64,000 bases of DNA from assembly GCF_910592395.1 (NCBI RefSeq), contig NC_088312.1:13266001-13330000 (forward strand). Direction: 5' to 3'. The translations under genes and the position numbers were made by a program. Below the pieces are notes generated by a model. It had not been told where the DNA came from, did no database searches, and saw nothing but the letters and a program-made list of their open reading frames with translations. The DNA comes from Lineus longissimus. Taxonomy: Eukaryota > Nemertea > Pilidiophora > Heteronemertea > Lineidae. This document shows positions 1 to 11,787 of this stretch, in pieces. Positions within the stretch are counted from its first letter, which is position 1; each line of letters begins with the position of its first letter.

Positions 1-14
1 CAATAGTTAGGCCT

Positions 15-395
15 AATGAGGAACCGGCGCGATTTATCCGCCGCGTGGCGCTGCAATCGATCATACCAAAACTCTCCATTTCCAATGCATTATCATGTTA
101 TTTCTGAGCCCGAAAACGATCGCTTATTTTCGACCGATTTCGGCGACGTTTGCATCTTCCTGTTTTAAATCTATTGAGCTATCAGTTTCTTAAGATAATT
201 TTGCGGAAAATATGCGCGATGCCAGTTATTTGGGCACGTTTTCTGTTGTTGAAATGTACGCAAAAATGTACGCAATGGTTTCCCGTGATTGACCTCATGC
301 GACGTCAACAGACCAGAAAATGACGTCATGGCGTCAAAAGGTACGATCGATTGTGGCGCCGCCACTGGCATTTATCTTAACGCCGGTTCCTCATT
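15..395. mobile_element. MITE with ~65-bp imperfect terminal inverted repeats
   Basis: AATGAGGAACCGGCG at 15-29 is matched by its exact reverse complement CGCCGGTTCCTCATT at 381-395. The pairing continues inward with mismatches to about position 80 (GCAATCGATCATACC on the left against the complement of GGTACGATCGATTGTGG on the right). The interior has no convincing coding frame; an antisense frame at 171-371 has no recognisable content. The target duplication is not obvious, so the superfamily is unassigned. Confidence 0.7.
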
Positions 396-3300
396 CCATG
401 CCAACTCCCTGATTACCCCTTGTGACCCTCATAATGCTGTATAATGCGGGTAAAAGTAGAGACGGTAACCGTCGTAAACGAAAATTATTGGGACAAAACG
501 CCTCCCAACATTTTATCGGTTGCCTTAGTTATGACATCATCATCCTTAGTTTACTATGATAAGGACACTGACCAACCTCCCTGGTTTTTTATTTTAAAAT
601 TTGAGATAGATTTTTGCATGAGGGTACAGGGTCAAGAGATTGCAATAAGAGGATTCATTTTAACTGCAGATGACAACGTTATGTGTGTTTATGCGTTGTC
701 TCTACTACTGAGAAAACACGACAAGCAGGGAAATATTCTATGACGTCATATGGTACACTGTAATGACGGCCAATCAAACGTCAGTGTTTTCACCTTGCCT
801 TGCAAGAATTTAACTTAAGCGATTATGAGTGTTAACCCACAATGTGTAGTAAAATATCACTTCATGCATTGTCATGAATGGCACTGGAAAGAAAAACTGT
901 TACATGTTTTTCTAGGCATTTCTTTATTTGACAAGCCCTTTTGTTTCCATCGTGGTACATGTGGGTGCAGTTGAACAATTAGATGCATACCTGTACTACC
1001 AAGAATCAGTGCATGGACGCCTGAAAAATTCAATACCGTAGGTTTAACGTCTTGCGATATAACACCCCAAAGTTGGGTGCACCATTGGGCAACCCGACAC
1101 ATAATTAGAAGTAGATGTACATGTATGTACAGTACATTGTAAGATTTTGCCCTTTTTTCCCATCATAATTATCCAAAATATGCTCATGTTAATTTGAGAA
1201 ATATAATTTCACGATACCTCTTTCACGAGGAAATAAACCTACCTAATAGTAGAATCAACTTCGTCTAGGCTTTTTTCTAACAGAACTGCAAAATAAAAAG
1301 GAGAATAACTTTGCTTCGTTAGGTCGACTGATCGATGTATGACCAAAATTTTGCTGTATTTTTCCTCAGCGGAAGTGTGACGCAGTCAAAGAGGGCATGC
1401 TAAAACGTAAAGGCGTGGTAAATACAAGGCTGTCATGGGTGAATTTCAATGAGTGAGAATCAAGAGCCAGGCAATCACATGAATATACTTTTTGATAATT
1501 GAGCGAAAATAAGATTTCCATTGCAGGCGAATTCAGAACTGTAAGGTCGATCAGGTCGATGCCCATGCGTCAATCTTAGGAGGCAGTGTACACATATCGT
1601 GTTGTTTTTGGCAAAATTTATTGGAAACTAATGACAATGTATTGTTTTTTTGGTAAGATGTTCTTTATAAAGCATATAAATTAAGCCCATTGGTGCTATT
1701 GCGGACTGGGTGCTGTTTGTTAATTCTTAGTTGGGTGTAGAAATGAATACTTGGAGAGAAAGTTCATATATTATAATCAGTGCACTCTAAAGTTCTAAAA
1801 CAAAATTTCGAATTGATATTCTGTGTATGCATGGCATTTTGTGACTTCATGAGCACTTTAAAAATCTCTGCTAAAACATTACGATAGTGCACCTAGCCCG
1901 CTAAGGCTAAGACAGTCAACTTGTAACGATACGGTCAGTTATTAATCAAAATCTGTTTACAATGTACATGGAATGTACACAAAATGCATTCCATCACGAA
2001 TAGAGTAATCTGGCCTATCAATTGAGGGGTTAAGATGGGATATTTCCGAGCAACAGATTCTAACTGCATGTTATGTCATGTTTGCAATAAAAAATTTGCA
2101 GAGAAATCGTTGTGAGACATGTACATTTCAATCGTTATCAAATTTGAGCGTCTTAGCATTAGCGGGCGTGGTGCACACAACGGACCATATGCACCGTATA
2201 CTTTTATGCCCTGAGAAAGGCCAATTAAGGTACTGAATAAACAACAAAATGTTTTCAACTAAGGTGTCCATTAATAAGGTAATCGATATACATGTATATG
2301 CATTATGGTGATGATGTCAAAAATATCATTATTATTTCATGCTACGTAATGTACATACCCGGTTGGCCGGCTGGTGGCAGTCGCAAATCTGTGAAGCTAA
2401 ATATCATTAGCATGAATATTGAAGTCATCAGCAATGCTGCAAGCTTCATTTCTATTAATTTAGGAGAAAAAAACCCTGAAAACTGAATCACGTTGACTGT
2501 TAATGGTTGACGCCGTTAGTTTACACTAGTGGTTGTTTCCATAAAAATGACACATGACACTGAAGTCCCGGCACCAGAGAAAACTTGCCCAGCAAGGCAT
2601 GGCCAAACGTTGCGAGAAGTTTCCGAGGCCAAACGAAAATCAGTAAGTTCACAGACTGTGGCTAACTCCGTGGTTAGTGTAACCTACTTACGGGCAAAAT
2701 CATAAGAGTGTGATTTATTTGCATTTGTGGATATCATGCATGGTAGACGATACAGTATACGAACCTGAAAAGAGGAAATTTGTCTGATATGTGTTTGATT
2801 TTTCGTTGGATGGTCCTACAAGAGATTGTTTTAATATTTATTTTTAAGATAAATGCTGATCTAATTAGCAATTATAGGCCAACTCGATGATAGGTAGCGC
2901 AGTCGACAAAGTCGCTAGACAGCGAGTGGATCTTTGATGAAGGTGAATTCAGGTCCTTTTCTTGGCAACAGGAGGCTTTTCATGATTCCCTGCTGTTTTT
3001 GTTTTTTTTCCTATTCTTTTTTTTATAGGATTTGAATCCGGCGTCCTAGTTTGCGATTGAGACATCTTATGATTATCCCATCCTTCAAATATCGTTGACG
3101 GTAAGATTGACCTGTCACTGACACTGCGGCACAATGTTAAGTTGAATAAATCCTTCAACCCTATAATCTTCTACGAACCGTCCATGCCTGTCCTTCTGAT
3201 ATAGATGGGGTATTTGGTAGGCGGCAAATGGCTTTTATATGAGACGTTTTCTACATTGCCATATCACTTATATAATGCCTTACGTCACTAAGACTATTCA

Positions 3301-3686
3301 CTATCTTAGAGAAATTGACCTCCACATTTATAATCGTTGGGGTCAGTTAAAGATGTTGGAGTGGGGTATATGCAACCACAACTCTCTATTACATTTAGGA
3401 GTGCTCTGCTCGGCAGCTGACGGGTTAATTACAACAAAACTCTGCTAAATATTCCCATAAGTCAGAATAAAAAACTTCCCCATGCGTGGGAAAATCTTTT
3501 CGACATTCACCAAGGAAAGTTTAAACATTTTTCGTTAGCTATCATGCGTGGATTTCTATACTATCGATTGTTTTGGGCATAGACTGATGACAATACGCGT
3601 CGATGAAAACGTTTCTATATTATCCGTTGTAACATCACCTTCCAGCAAGCCACAACCATGGTTAGGCGTGCAACGCCGGTGTGATT
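396..3686. other. AT-rich non-coding stretch, no gene recognised
   Basis: No exon, RNA gene or mobile element could be supported here. The longest frame (444-743, +, 99 codons) matches no family I know and shows no signal peptide, domain motif or splice context. T-rich runs occur near 2990-3030. This is probably intergenic or intronic. Confidence 0.5.
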
Positions 3687-3742
3687 CGGCGTCTCGATAT
3701 GATTTTTATTAGGTTCTGATATAAAATCATATCGAGACGCCG
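3687..3742. repeat. Perfect 20-bp-arm hairpin
   Basis: CGGCGTCTCGATATGATTTT at 3687-3706 is followed after 16 nt by its exact reverse complement at 3723-3742. The flanks look unrelated. It could be a tiny foldback element or a hairpin left by transposition; no coding context. Confidence 0.75.
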
Positions 3743-4146
3743 GTTCATACAAAATACGTCTTCGTTGTTACTGGTGTAAGATGTATAACATAGTCAATCG
3801 TTGATGTCCTGAACTATTGTCATGTTCATCCAGAATGATACCTTTGATGCCATGTGCTTACTCGATTAACAGAAATGCTTCAATTCCCCATTTTAAACCA
3901 TTAGTAAAAGCATAGACTTTATCAATTCCTGCCATTACCTATGAAATGTGATTTTTATTTTGAGCAATTCCCAGTATGGGTCTCCTCTTTATCATGTTGC
4001 AATCGATAATACAATTGTTCAATATCATAATGAGGAGAAAATTGATGGAATCAGTTGATTGCACTATTGTGCCACCAAAAGTGTTTCTATCTGAAAAAGC
4101 CAATGGATACATAAGTCGGAGTTCCACTACTGCTTTTAAACCCGTG

Positions 4147-4663
4147 TCTAATAGATACGTTGCCTGTCCGTGTATGAATAGACCCGGACATATTTTGTTC
4201 CGCGTTTCAATTACAGGATTTCAGGGTTAGTTGATACGGCGACAGATGGCAGCACGTGAGTCGCTCTCCAATGTTTGATTTTCGTGGAGGTAAAGAATTG
4301 TTGTTTACTCGGCGGCCATTACTAGAGCTGAATTGTGTTAGAATTGTGTAAAAACCGCGATAGGCTACTTCCGATACATCTGAGCATGCGCAGTTTTTTA
4401 TTTTCCGTGACGCAGCGTGTGGCAGTGTAGAATTCCACTTCGACCGCGCAATCGATAGTAGAGCCACCTACCGCCGTACACAAAACTACAGTTATATCCG
4501 GCTCTATTCTCGTTCCATTACAGGAACACCGGGTCTATTAACACCGAGCTTAATAGGTGCGGCGCTGATACGGCGATGCTCTCCGTATTTAATAGATCCG
4601 GTGTTATTTATGTCCGTGTTTATTAGACTCGTTGATCCTGTAATGGAACACGAATAGAGCCGG
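4147..4663. repeat. Degenerate inverted-repeat cluster (foldback element)
   Basis: A segment starting near 4497 (CGGCTCTATTCTCGTTCCAT) is repeated inverted near 4601-4660 (GTAATGGAACACGAATAGAG), giving arms of about 50 bp around an inner region rich in TTAATAG/TTTAATAG. A related, more diverged copy lies at 4147-4250, where TAATAGATACG, GAATAGACCCGG and TTGATACGGCGAC resemble 4550-4640. It looks like a foldback or short TIR element with internal subrepeats. No coding potential. Confidence 0.5.
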
Positions 4664-4893
4664 ACAGACACCGTACATTTCTATAGTGGAACTCCAACTA
4701 TTATTGCCATATCACTACTATAATGGACGTAGAGCTGAAATAGTTTGTCACACATCTCCTCCGTCAGTTCAGATCGGATGACCTCGAAACTTTTCCTTAA
4801 AGTCGTGGTTGATATGGAGATGGTCCTCGCCGGGTTAAATGGGTAAACTTTGCAGCGATCTCGGAGAAATAGCATTTTTTGTTCTTTCTATAT

Positions 4894-5454
4894 ATGGGCA
4901 TACTCATGAACATAAGGGGCCTTTTCAGCAGGTCTGATTTGCATATGGGGCCATCTATTAAATCAAAAGTGTGGGATTATACAAAACTAAGCCGGGAAAG
5001 TATTGGGGCCACTGTATGTTTAAAGCCTAACTTGAGTGCGCGTTTCGTCGCTTCGCTGGACAATCTTTTTCAATATCGTGTCGGCGACATAAAAAAAACT
5101 CTTAATGAACTTGAACAATCTTGCTTGATGGACATGCACAAGAGGCTCTGTAGTAAGCTCTGTGAAATGTTTCCGGTCTTAATTGATAAAAGACCTATCA
5201 ATCGCCAGGTGAAACATAAATTGATTGACGACATCTATCACCTTGGCACTGGGGTGGTAGATTCAAACCTCTCTAAGGATATTGAAAAGATCTTCAAAAG
5301 TGAGGGCTCTGGTGCATCATCGTCTCTAACGTCTGAGACTGATGGTGTGAACGAGTTGTCAATAGATCAGTTATCAAGGATTGTATATGGTCAAAAACTT
5401 CGCATTGAGATGTTGGAAGCGACTGTCCAACATTACCAGCTATTGCGGGCCTAG
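4894..5454 (+). pseudogene. Unrecognised 186-codon ORF, possibly the 5' part of the LINE ORF1
   Basis: Open from ATG 4894 to TAG 5452-5454. The product is mostly helical and polar; its C-terminus (ELSIDQLSRIVYGQKLRIEM) reads like a coiled coil, as in many LINE ORF1 proteins. The last codons lie inside the left arm of the inverted repeat 5431-5455, so the frame is terminated by that repeat. Beyond the right arm (ends 6192) an ORF1-like frame resumes. I infer this is the N-terminal half of the LINE ORF1, split by a foldback insertion. The alternative is an unrelated ORF. A 64-codon antisense frame at 4681-4875 is also unrecognised. Confidence 0.4.
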
Positions 5455-6192
5455 CCAATTAAGCCAATTAGTGCACCTGCTTAATTGGTCCTGGCAAGCC
5501 TAATGGAAAATGCATAGGAAATATCAATAAAGTTGGCTTTTTGGGCGGGGTGTTAAAATAATCCCAACTCCCGACTTCTGACACAATTCTATATATGTCT
5601 AGGTATTTACTGGCAAAATTTGGAGTGATTTGGATGGAAATTCGATGTGTCCATCTATAGGTTGAAAATTTTGGTAAATCTGTAATGCTTCACTCGTAGC
5701 CCGTAGTGTAAATTCCTGAGAAAGTGGGTTTTGGGGGCTTTTCTAGCTGCGCTAGCTCCGAAACTATACATTTGATACAAACTCCCGACTTCAGACGTGG
5801 TTGATATAACTCTTAGGATTATATTCCCAAGATTTCAGCTTTATTGGAGAAAAATTCATAGTGTCCATAGGGGGGTTGAAAATTGGAGGATTTTCAATTT
5901 TTTTCCCAACAAATATGCGAAAAATATTACTTTCCACCTAGAATTAATCAAAATTTCGCAAACTATCATAAAGTACTTCCTTTCAACAATCATTTGTGAA
6001 GCTTTCAAAACTTTTGGCTGATTTATTTGACCCTAAATCAGCAAAAACCAAACATTTTAGTGTTTGTATGCACCAATGCACAGGAGGCTAATTGCCAGAT
6101 TAATTCACACCTTTCCAATCTCAAACAATAGGAATGATGGAGTCTCCCTCTATTCAAAACAGAGTGTGCTAGGCCCGCAATAGCTGGTAATG
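5431..6192. mobile_element. Foldback element with perfect 25-bp inverted ends, inside the LINE 5' region
   Basis: The 25 bp at 5431-5455 (begins CATTACCAGCTATTGCGG) reappear exactly inverted at 6168-6192 (ends CGCAATAGCTGGTAATG). The interior holds a degenerate direct duplication of about 110 bp: AACTCCCGACTTCTGAC near 5570 and AACTCCCGACTTCAGAC near 5780, each followed by a GGTTGAAAATT block. The right arm supplies the TAA at 6188-6190 that blocks ORF1 upstream. No clear target duplication. Confidence 0.55.
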
Positions 6193-7033
6193 GGAACTGT
6201 GCAATGTGTTGAAAATACAACCTACTCGTGTCACATCGGAGTCTCAATCATCAGTGGATATCACGGTCGCAAGCGACATTAATGAGTCCAAGATCGATTT
6301 ATCCCAAGTATCCGATGGCACAGTGGACCCTGATATTGTGGCAACAATTGGAACCGAGGATAGGGCTAACGAAACCGATGTTAATGTGAATGAGACTGAC
6401 GTCGACATTCCTGCCGAGGACTTTGTTTTGCAGCCTTCGCAGGCCAAGAAAGTTAGGCAACAGGAGCGCAAACGGCAACGGCAGAACAGGCGAGGAGCAT
6501 CCGGGGGTCAGCCTGCCAAAGGGCCGGCCAAGATCGCTGCTGCTCCTGTTCTGTATGACATTTACATCGGGAGAGTAGATCCAAAGCATACCGAGCAGGA
6601 CATTGTTGATCACATCCATGCACACGGTGTCTTGGAAAACGTATCTGTCCAGATCCTAGCAGATCGTCGCTCTCAGAAATCGTTCAAAATCACTGTTCCT
6701 CAGCATGATTTTAAATCTGTGCTTGACAGAGACATGTGGGATAAGGGGGTAATTATTCGGCCCTTTCGCAAAGCAGGGGGCGCGATTCGAGCGGCATCAG
6801 CGCAGGTTAAGCCTCACGGCCAACGGCCATATCGCCGCCAAGTCCCCAGGCAACGGCAGAAACGTGATCAAAACACGCACACGTACAATTCACATTACAA
6901 ATACGACGGATACTCCCGTAGGGACTACGACCAGGAAGGCTACCACTCATACAAGTATGACCGCCGGAACTACGGGCAGGAACGCTCCCCTTTCGAATAC
7001 GAAGAAAGAGAGGAGGGCCGCCGCTGGCGCTAG
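6191..7033 (+). pseudogene. LINE ORF1 (nucleic-acid-binding protein), 5' interrupted
   Basis: The frame is open from just after the TAA at 6188-6190 to TAG 7031-7033; it has no ATG before the fold, so the true start is probably lost or upstream of the foldback element. The first ~85 residues are acidic (Asp/Glu/Thr-rich), followed by a basic linker (QERKRQRQNRRGASGG), then a ~75-residue unit (LYDIYIGRVDPKHTEQDIVD ... DMWDKGVIIRPFR) that reads like the RRM-type fold of LINE ORF1 proteins. The C-terminus is Arg/Tyr-rich (DGYSRRDYDQEGYHSYKYDR). It would package LINE RNA. ORF2 begins in another frame and overlaps this end. Confidence 0.6.
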
Positions 7034-7628
7034 TGTGCAGGTCGGTCTTCTGAACACTCGTAGTGTAAAAACTGTGACAGCGTCCCGTAACAAGCTTGCT
7101 GAATTTCAGAATCTTGTTATCGGTGAGAATCTGGACATTGTATGCGTCACCGAATCGTGGCTGGACGACAATATACACGACAATGAGGTTCTTCCTTCGA
7201 ACCTTTCCAGTGTTTATCGTCGCGACCACAACACGGATACATGTGGTGGTGGCGTTCTTCTCGGCGTCCGCAAGGAATTCTATTCGAGGCGAAGAAAGGA
7301 ATTCGAGACGGATGATAACGAAATTATGGTTTGTGAAATCCAGGATGGCCAAACGGGTCCGAAAGTTGGCCTTATTGTGTGTTATAGGCCGCCGGACGAC
7401 AATTCGTTTGTGAACAAGCTGTATGAAGTGCTTTTGAATTGTGAAGGCGCCTTTAATCGAACGTGCCTCCTTGGTGATTTCAACTATAAGGAAATCGATT
7501 GGAATACTCTGTCCGCTCCGGGCCTTGGACCCGCGCATTGCTTCTGTGAGCTCGTCAGTGATTTCTCTCTGACACAACTGATTAATGAACCGACTCATAA
7601 AAAAGCAATATTCTTGATCTTATTCTAA
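6957..7628 (+). pseudogene. LINE ORF2, endonuclease segment (ends in frameshift)
   Basis: The first in-frame ATG is 6957, inside the end of ORF1. The product shows the APE-type endonuclease signature: LLNTRSVK, VCVTESWLDD (catalytic Glu), GGGVLLGVRKEF, CYRPPDD and LLGDFNYKEIDW. The expected SDHYPI motif follows in the +2 frame at about 7680, so the ORF is broken by an indel in the A6 run near 7599-7607; this frame then runs to a false stop at 7626-7628. Endonuclease nicking of target DNA primes reverse transcription in this family. The overlap with ORF1 suggests reinitiation or frameshifting in the active ancestor. Confidence 0.85.
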
Positions 7629-9896
7629 CTGACTGTCCAGAGGTCTTCTCTCATGTCAGGGTGCTGCCTCTGATGTTTGACTCAGATCATTACCCCATCA
7701 TTGCTGACATGAACTTCCGTCCAGCCCGTAGGCCGGGTACTCAACGTACGGTTCTTGACTTTAAAAATGCGGACTTTCAAGGACTCCAGACATATTTTAG
7801 GGACGTGTTTAGCAATGTTTCGCCTTTTGCCCACCGTCATTCAACGTCGAGGAATGTTGAGTCTATGTGGTGTGACTGGTACTCCATCTTTAATGTTGGC
7901 ATCGAGAAATTCATTCCGAAACGACAAGTGAAGGACACTAACAGGCCCATATGGATTGATGCTGAGGTTAAACACCTTTCAAACCAGGTGAAATCAGCTC
8001 GTAGAAAAGCCAAGTCGGATAGCAGACCGCAGTCGTGGGCTAAATTTAAATCCTTACGCAATCGTTTACGTAATTTGACCAGGGACAAATACAGGTCTCA
8101 TGTGAAAGATCTTGGCGAGGTTGTCAAAGCAAATCCAAGGAAATTGTGGTCCTTTTATCATGGTAAAACAAAGTCTAAAAGCGTCCCGGACACTGTCACT
8201 TTCAAAGAGCAGCGCGTTTCAGACAGGACATCTAAAGCAGAGGTTTTCTGCGAACATTTTTCTTCATTATTTTCTGATCAGCGTGCTCAACCTTTGCCTG
8301 AGATATCCATTGTTAAAAATGACAGTCTTGAATGCTTTAACTTTTCTGATGATGATGTTCGCAGAGTTCTCACAAATCTAGATGCCTCCAAAGCGGTTGG
8401 CTCGGACAGTATCTCACCAAGGGTTCCGAAACATTTCGCCGACGCTTTGTGTAGTTCTCTTGCAAGTGTTTTTAACAAGTCTATGAAGTACGGGGCACTT
8501 CCCAATTGCTGGAAGATTGCAAATGTGGTTCCAGTTTTTAAGAAGCACGACAAAGAATGTGTTGAAAACTATAGGGGGATTTCTTTCCTTTCATGCGTGT
8601 CTAAGGTTATGGAACGATGCATCAGTAACCAGGTTTATCCTTTGGTGGAGAGCATGTTGTCTCCCTCTCAACATGGGTTTGTTAAGGGTCGCTCAACTGC
8701 TACACAGCTTGTCCAATTTTTAGATAAAGTTGGTAAAACACTGGACGATGGCGGCCAGATGGATGTGTTATACCTGGACTTCTCCCGCGCTTTTGACTCT
8801 GTCCCCCACGTGTTATTATGTCACAAATTGCAAACTTTTGGCTTTAATGGCCGCTTATTGGCATGGTTCAAGGACTATCTGCAGGACCGGTCCCAAAGAG
8901 TGGTTCTTGATGGTTTTGCCTCGCCCTTGAAACCGGTTTTATCGGGGGTACCTCAGGGTTCCATTTTAGGTCCTCTGCTTTTTTCATTATATGTCAACGA
9001 TTTGCCCGAGGCAGTTAGTGAGAGGACTGGCTCGGAGCTTTACGCGGACGACGCCAAGTGTTACAGGGTAATTGAGAACTTGTTTGATTGTCTGTCTTTA
9101 CAGGATGACTTGGATGCCCTTAGGGCATGGAGTAGCAAGTTGGGTCTCTCCTTTAACACTCTGAAATGTCAAATTATAAGTTTCACGAGACGCCTCCATC
9201 CAATCAAGTTTCATTACAATTTAGGCGGTTGCGTGTTGGAGAGGGCAAACCAGGTAAAAGACCTGGGGGTATTATTGCAAAATGACTTGTCGTGGAATAA
9301 ACATGTTGACTTTGTTGCGCACAGTGCAAACAAACACTGGCACGTTATGAGAAGGATAACTGGTAATTGTAAGCACAAGGATGCGTTAAAGACATTGTAT
9401 TCAAGTGTTGTCAGGAGTCTAGTCGAGTACTGTTCAGTGGCTTGGAGTGGTCTCTCCAAACGGAATCTTTCTGTTTTGGAGAATGTTCAGCGCCGGGCCA
9501 CAAGACACATCTCGGATAGTGATCTATCTTATGCTGAACGAATGTCAGGGCTTGGACTTTTACCTCTGGCCTTTCGCCGTGAAATTTTCGATCTACTCTT
9601 TATACACAATTGTTTTACACAGAAGTTTTCAGTGCCTGTCGATGAGTATGTCAATTTTACAACTCGTAGGGGCGACCCCATGGTTTTAAAACAAACACGG
9701 TGTAGGACCGAGTCGTTTTTTACTTCTTTTTTTAATCGGATAGTAGGCACCTGGAATGCGCTACCAATCGCAACTCGGTGCCAAAGTCGCCACGCATGTT
9801 ATTGATTTTTATTGTAAGAAGCTTGGTGGTTTTACCGTCGACAATACATGCTCTTGGGTCACTGCCTGCAGATGTCCCCTCTGTAGGCAGTGCTAG
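7607..9896 (+). pseudogene. LINE ORF2, reverse transcriptase and C-terminal segment
   Basis: It starts in the frame giving NILDLILTDC and DSDHYPI, the end of the endonuclease, and runs open to TGA/TAA at 9803-9805. RT motifs in order: SKAVGSDSISP, KIANVVPVFKK, NYRGISFLSCVSKVMERCI, LSPSQHGFVKGRST, YLDFSRAFDSVPH (motif A Asp), SGVPQGSILGPLLF, YADD (motif C, catalytic Asp pair) and LGLSFNTLKCQI. The downstream domain has VLENVQRRATRHI and GTWNALPIATR. After WNALPIATR the frame is lost near 9777-9785; the neighbouring frame continues as DFYCKKLGGFTVDNTCSWV and ends with a Cys-rich tail and TAG at 9894-9896. Length is near normal, so this is a fairly young but dead copy. Confidence 0.9.
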
Positions 9897-10036
9897 TACA
9901 CTACATTTTATGCCACATTTATTTTTCTTCTGTAGTTTATTTATACTTTGTGGTGCTGGCTCACATTGGACATTTCCTGTGCCAACACCACTCTGTACAT
10001 GTTTCTGTCGTCACTATTATTGTATACGTGGATGTA

Positions 10037-11001
10037 CAGTCCTTCAAAAAAGTAAATGGACACACAAAAATCAAATTTTCTTGAAAACGGCTGGTGATAA
10101 ATCGATGCGGTTTGCTGCATTTGATAGGACATTTAGTTGTGCATCATGGTATCTACCACATAAAAATTAGCCATTTTATCTAATACTGACTTTTATTGAT
10201 TTACAAAAGGCCCCAAAATCAACTTTTTCGTTTCCGATTTTTTCGTACTTTTTCTTGATAGGATGAATCACCATGATGAAAAACCCACGTCCCCATCAAG
10301 GTGATGAAAATATCTTGTGTTAATTGGTGGGAAAACAGCATTTTATGTCAAAATTTTGCACCTTGTTTATTGACTTTGGAATTACTTTGGAGAAGTCGAC
10401 CATAGCCAATTATGTCAGTTTCAACATGCAGCCCGAGTGTTAATTCCTTATTGGCTGAGGTTTTGAATGGGGGTGGAAATGTTGTTAACATTGATGTATT
10501 GTAAACGCGAGGGTAAATTAATATTGGTGAACCCATTGTCCAGCTGCCAAATCCAGGCCTGGGAGAGATATTCATAGGCATATTAAACAAGGCCATTGAA
10601 ATGGTGACATGATTCCGGTTGTCTGGGCCAGGTGAATAATATCAAGGGGGCATCTCCGAGGTAGAAGACCGGGTAACAAAACCCTTTTGCATAAATGGGT
10701 TAATAAGTTGCAGATTCAAGTGAAAACTGTGGAATTTCTTAGATATTCACTCATAACTCAACAGAAGCTTCCAGTCAATATAAAATTTGCCCCCAAAAAA
10801 TGCGTGATAAAAAAGTTGATTTTGGGACCTTTCATAAATCGAAAAAATTGACTTATAGGTAAAATAGCAAATTTCCAAGTGGTAGACATCATGATGCACA
10901 ACTAAATGCCCTATCAAATGCAGCAAACCGCATCGATTTATCACCAGCCGTTTTCAAGAAAATTTGATTTTTGTGTGTCCATTTACTTTTTTGAAGGACT
11001 G
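10037..11001. mobile_element. Tc1/mariner-type non-autonomous element (965 bp) inserted in the LINE 3' UTR
   Basis: Ends are CAGTCCTTCAAAAAAGTAAA at 10037 and the inverted copy ending GGACTG at 11001, flanked on both sides by the dinucleotide TA (10035-10036 and 11002-11003), the mariner-type target duplication. The inverted ends stay similar for at least 115 bp (both carry AAACGGCTGGTGATAAATCG and GTTGTGCATCATG). No transposase frame survives. A 659-bp relative lies at 32452-33110. Its target is the LINE 3' UTR, so it is younger than the LINE. Confidence 0.9.
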
Positions 11002-11020
11002 TACATGTACAGTAAAATTT

Positions 11021-11048
11021 CAATAAATAAATAAAATAAATAAAAAAA
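11021..11048 (+). repeat. LINE 3' terminal simple repeat (AATAAAT-type)
   Basis: AATAAATAAATAAAATAAAT followed by A7 marks the 3' end of the LINE, displaced from its coding part by the mariner-like insertion. Confidence 0.7.
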
Positions 11049-11787
11049 GCATTCATCCATTTCCGCAATTTTCCCCCTTTATTTTGGTCGTACTCTTTCA
11101 CTTTACGTTGTTAATTGCTCTTAATTTTTCTAAGTACCGTATGGGAATTCATCACGTGATACACGTCACATAATAACACAACCGCCTCACCCGACCCAAT
11201 CACTGGGCGCAAAGTAGCGCACAGCTCCCTATATGAATACCCGGGGCAAATATAAAATATAATATAAAATCCCGATTAACATTTCTTTACTGCAATAAAA
11301 ACAGGCTAACCACTGCAGATTAACAAGTAAGTGAGTGTTCCGGAACGAGTGGAGTCCGTGCGGAGGGTGTCGAAAAAACCCTAGGCGAACTACTTCCTCC
11401 GTCTGTTGCTGCCACCCACTATGCTCGCGGCAGTTCGTAACACACCATTGCCTCTTCACCATTCGCGAAATAGTTCGTCAAAATAAGTCGAGACCACTTT
11501 GAAGAGTGGTGGAGTTTGATTTTTCCGGTAGTTTTGGCCAAAAACGCGTATAGTGTAGATAATTTGGAGGAAAATCATCCCCCCAAATCATCATGTTCGA
11601 TTTGTAAACACTTGGGTCGGCGCGGAGTGCTCCACATCACACATCGACCTATTTTACGCATATCAAAATCAAGATAACATCACAACCCCCAGACATATCA
11701 TTTCATTTCACCAAAATAGCCCCAACCCCACAGTAAGCCAACATCCTAAAACAACCCGCGCCACGGGTATTATGCTAGTTTATTATA
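11049..11787. other. Non-coding stretch, nothing recognised
   Basis: Between the LINE tail and the long-TIR element I see no gene, repeat arm or RNA. The frames are short and match nothing known. Confidence 0.45.

Larger units (their letters stand above)
6193..11048 (+). mobile_element. CR1/L2-group non-LTR retrotransposon (LINE), decayed
   Basis: The order is ORF1, APE-type endonuclease, reverse transcriptase, a cysteine-rich C-terminal tail, a 3' UTR and a 3' simple-sequence tail of AATAAAT units (11021-11048), the layout of CR1/L2-group elements. The 3' UTR is interrupted by a 965-bp mariner-like MITE (10037-11001). The coding part has frameshifts near 7600 and 9780. The 5' part probably extends upstream of the foldback at 5431-6192 to about 4.9 kb. 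Clade placement within CR1/L2/jockey is by motif, not by phylogeny. Confidence 0.85.

Noticed and set aside
6807-7598. 263-codon antisense ORF
   Set aside because: Shadow of the LINE ORF1/endonuclease on the + strand; no motif of its own.
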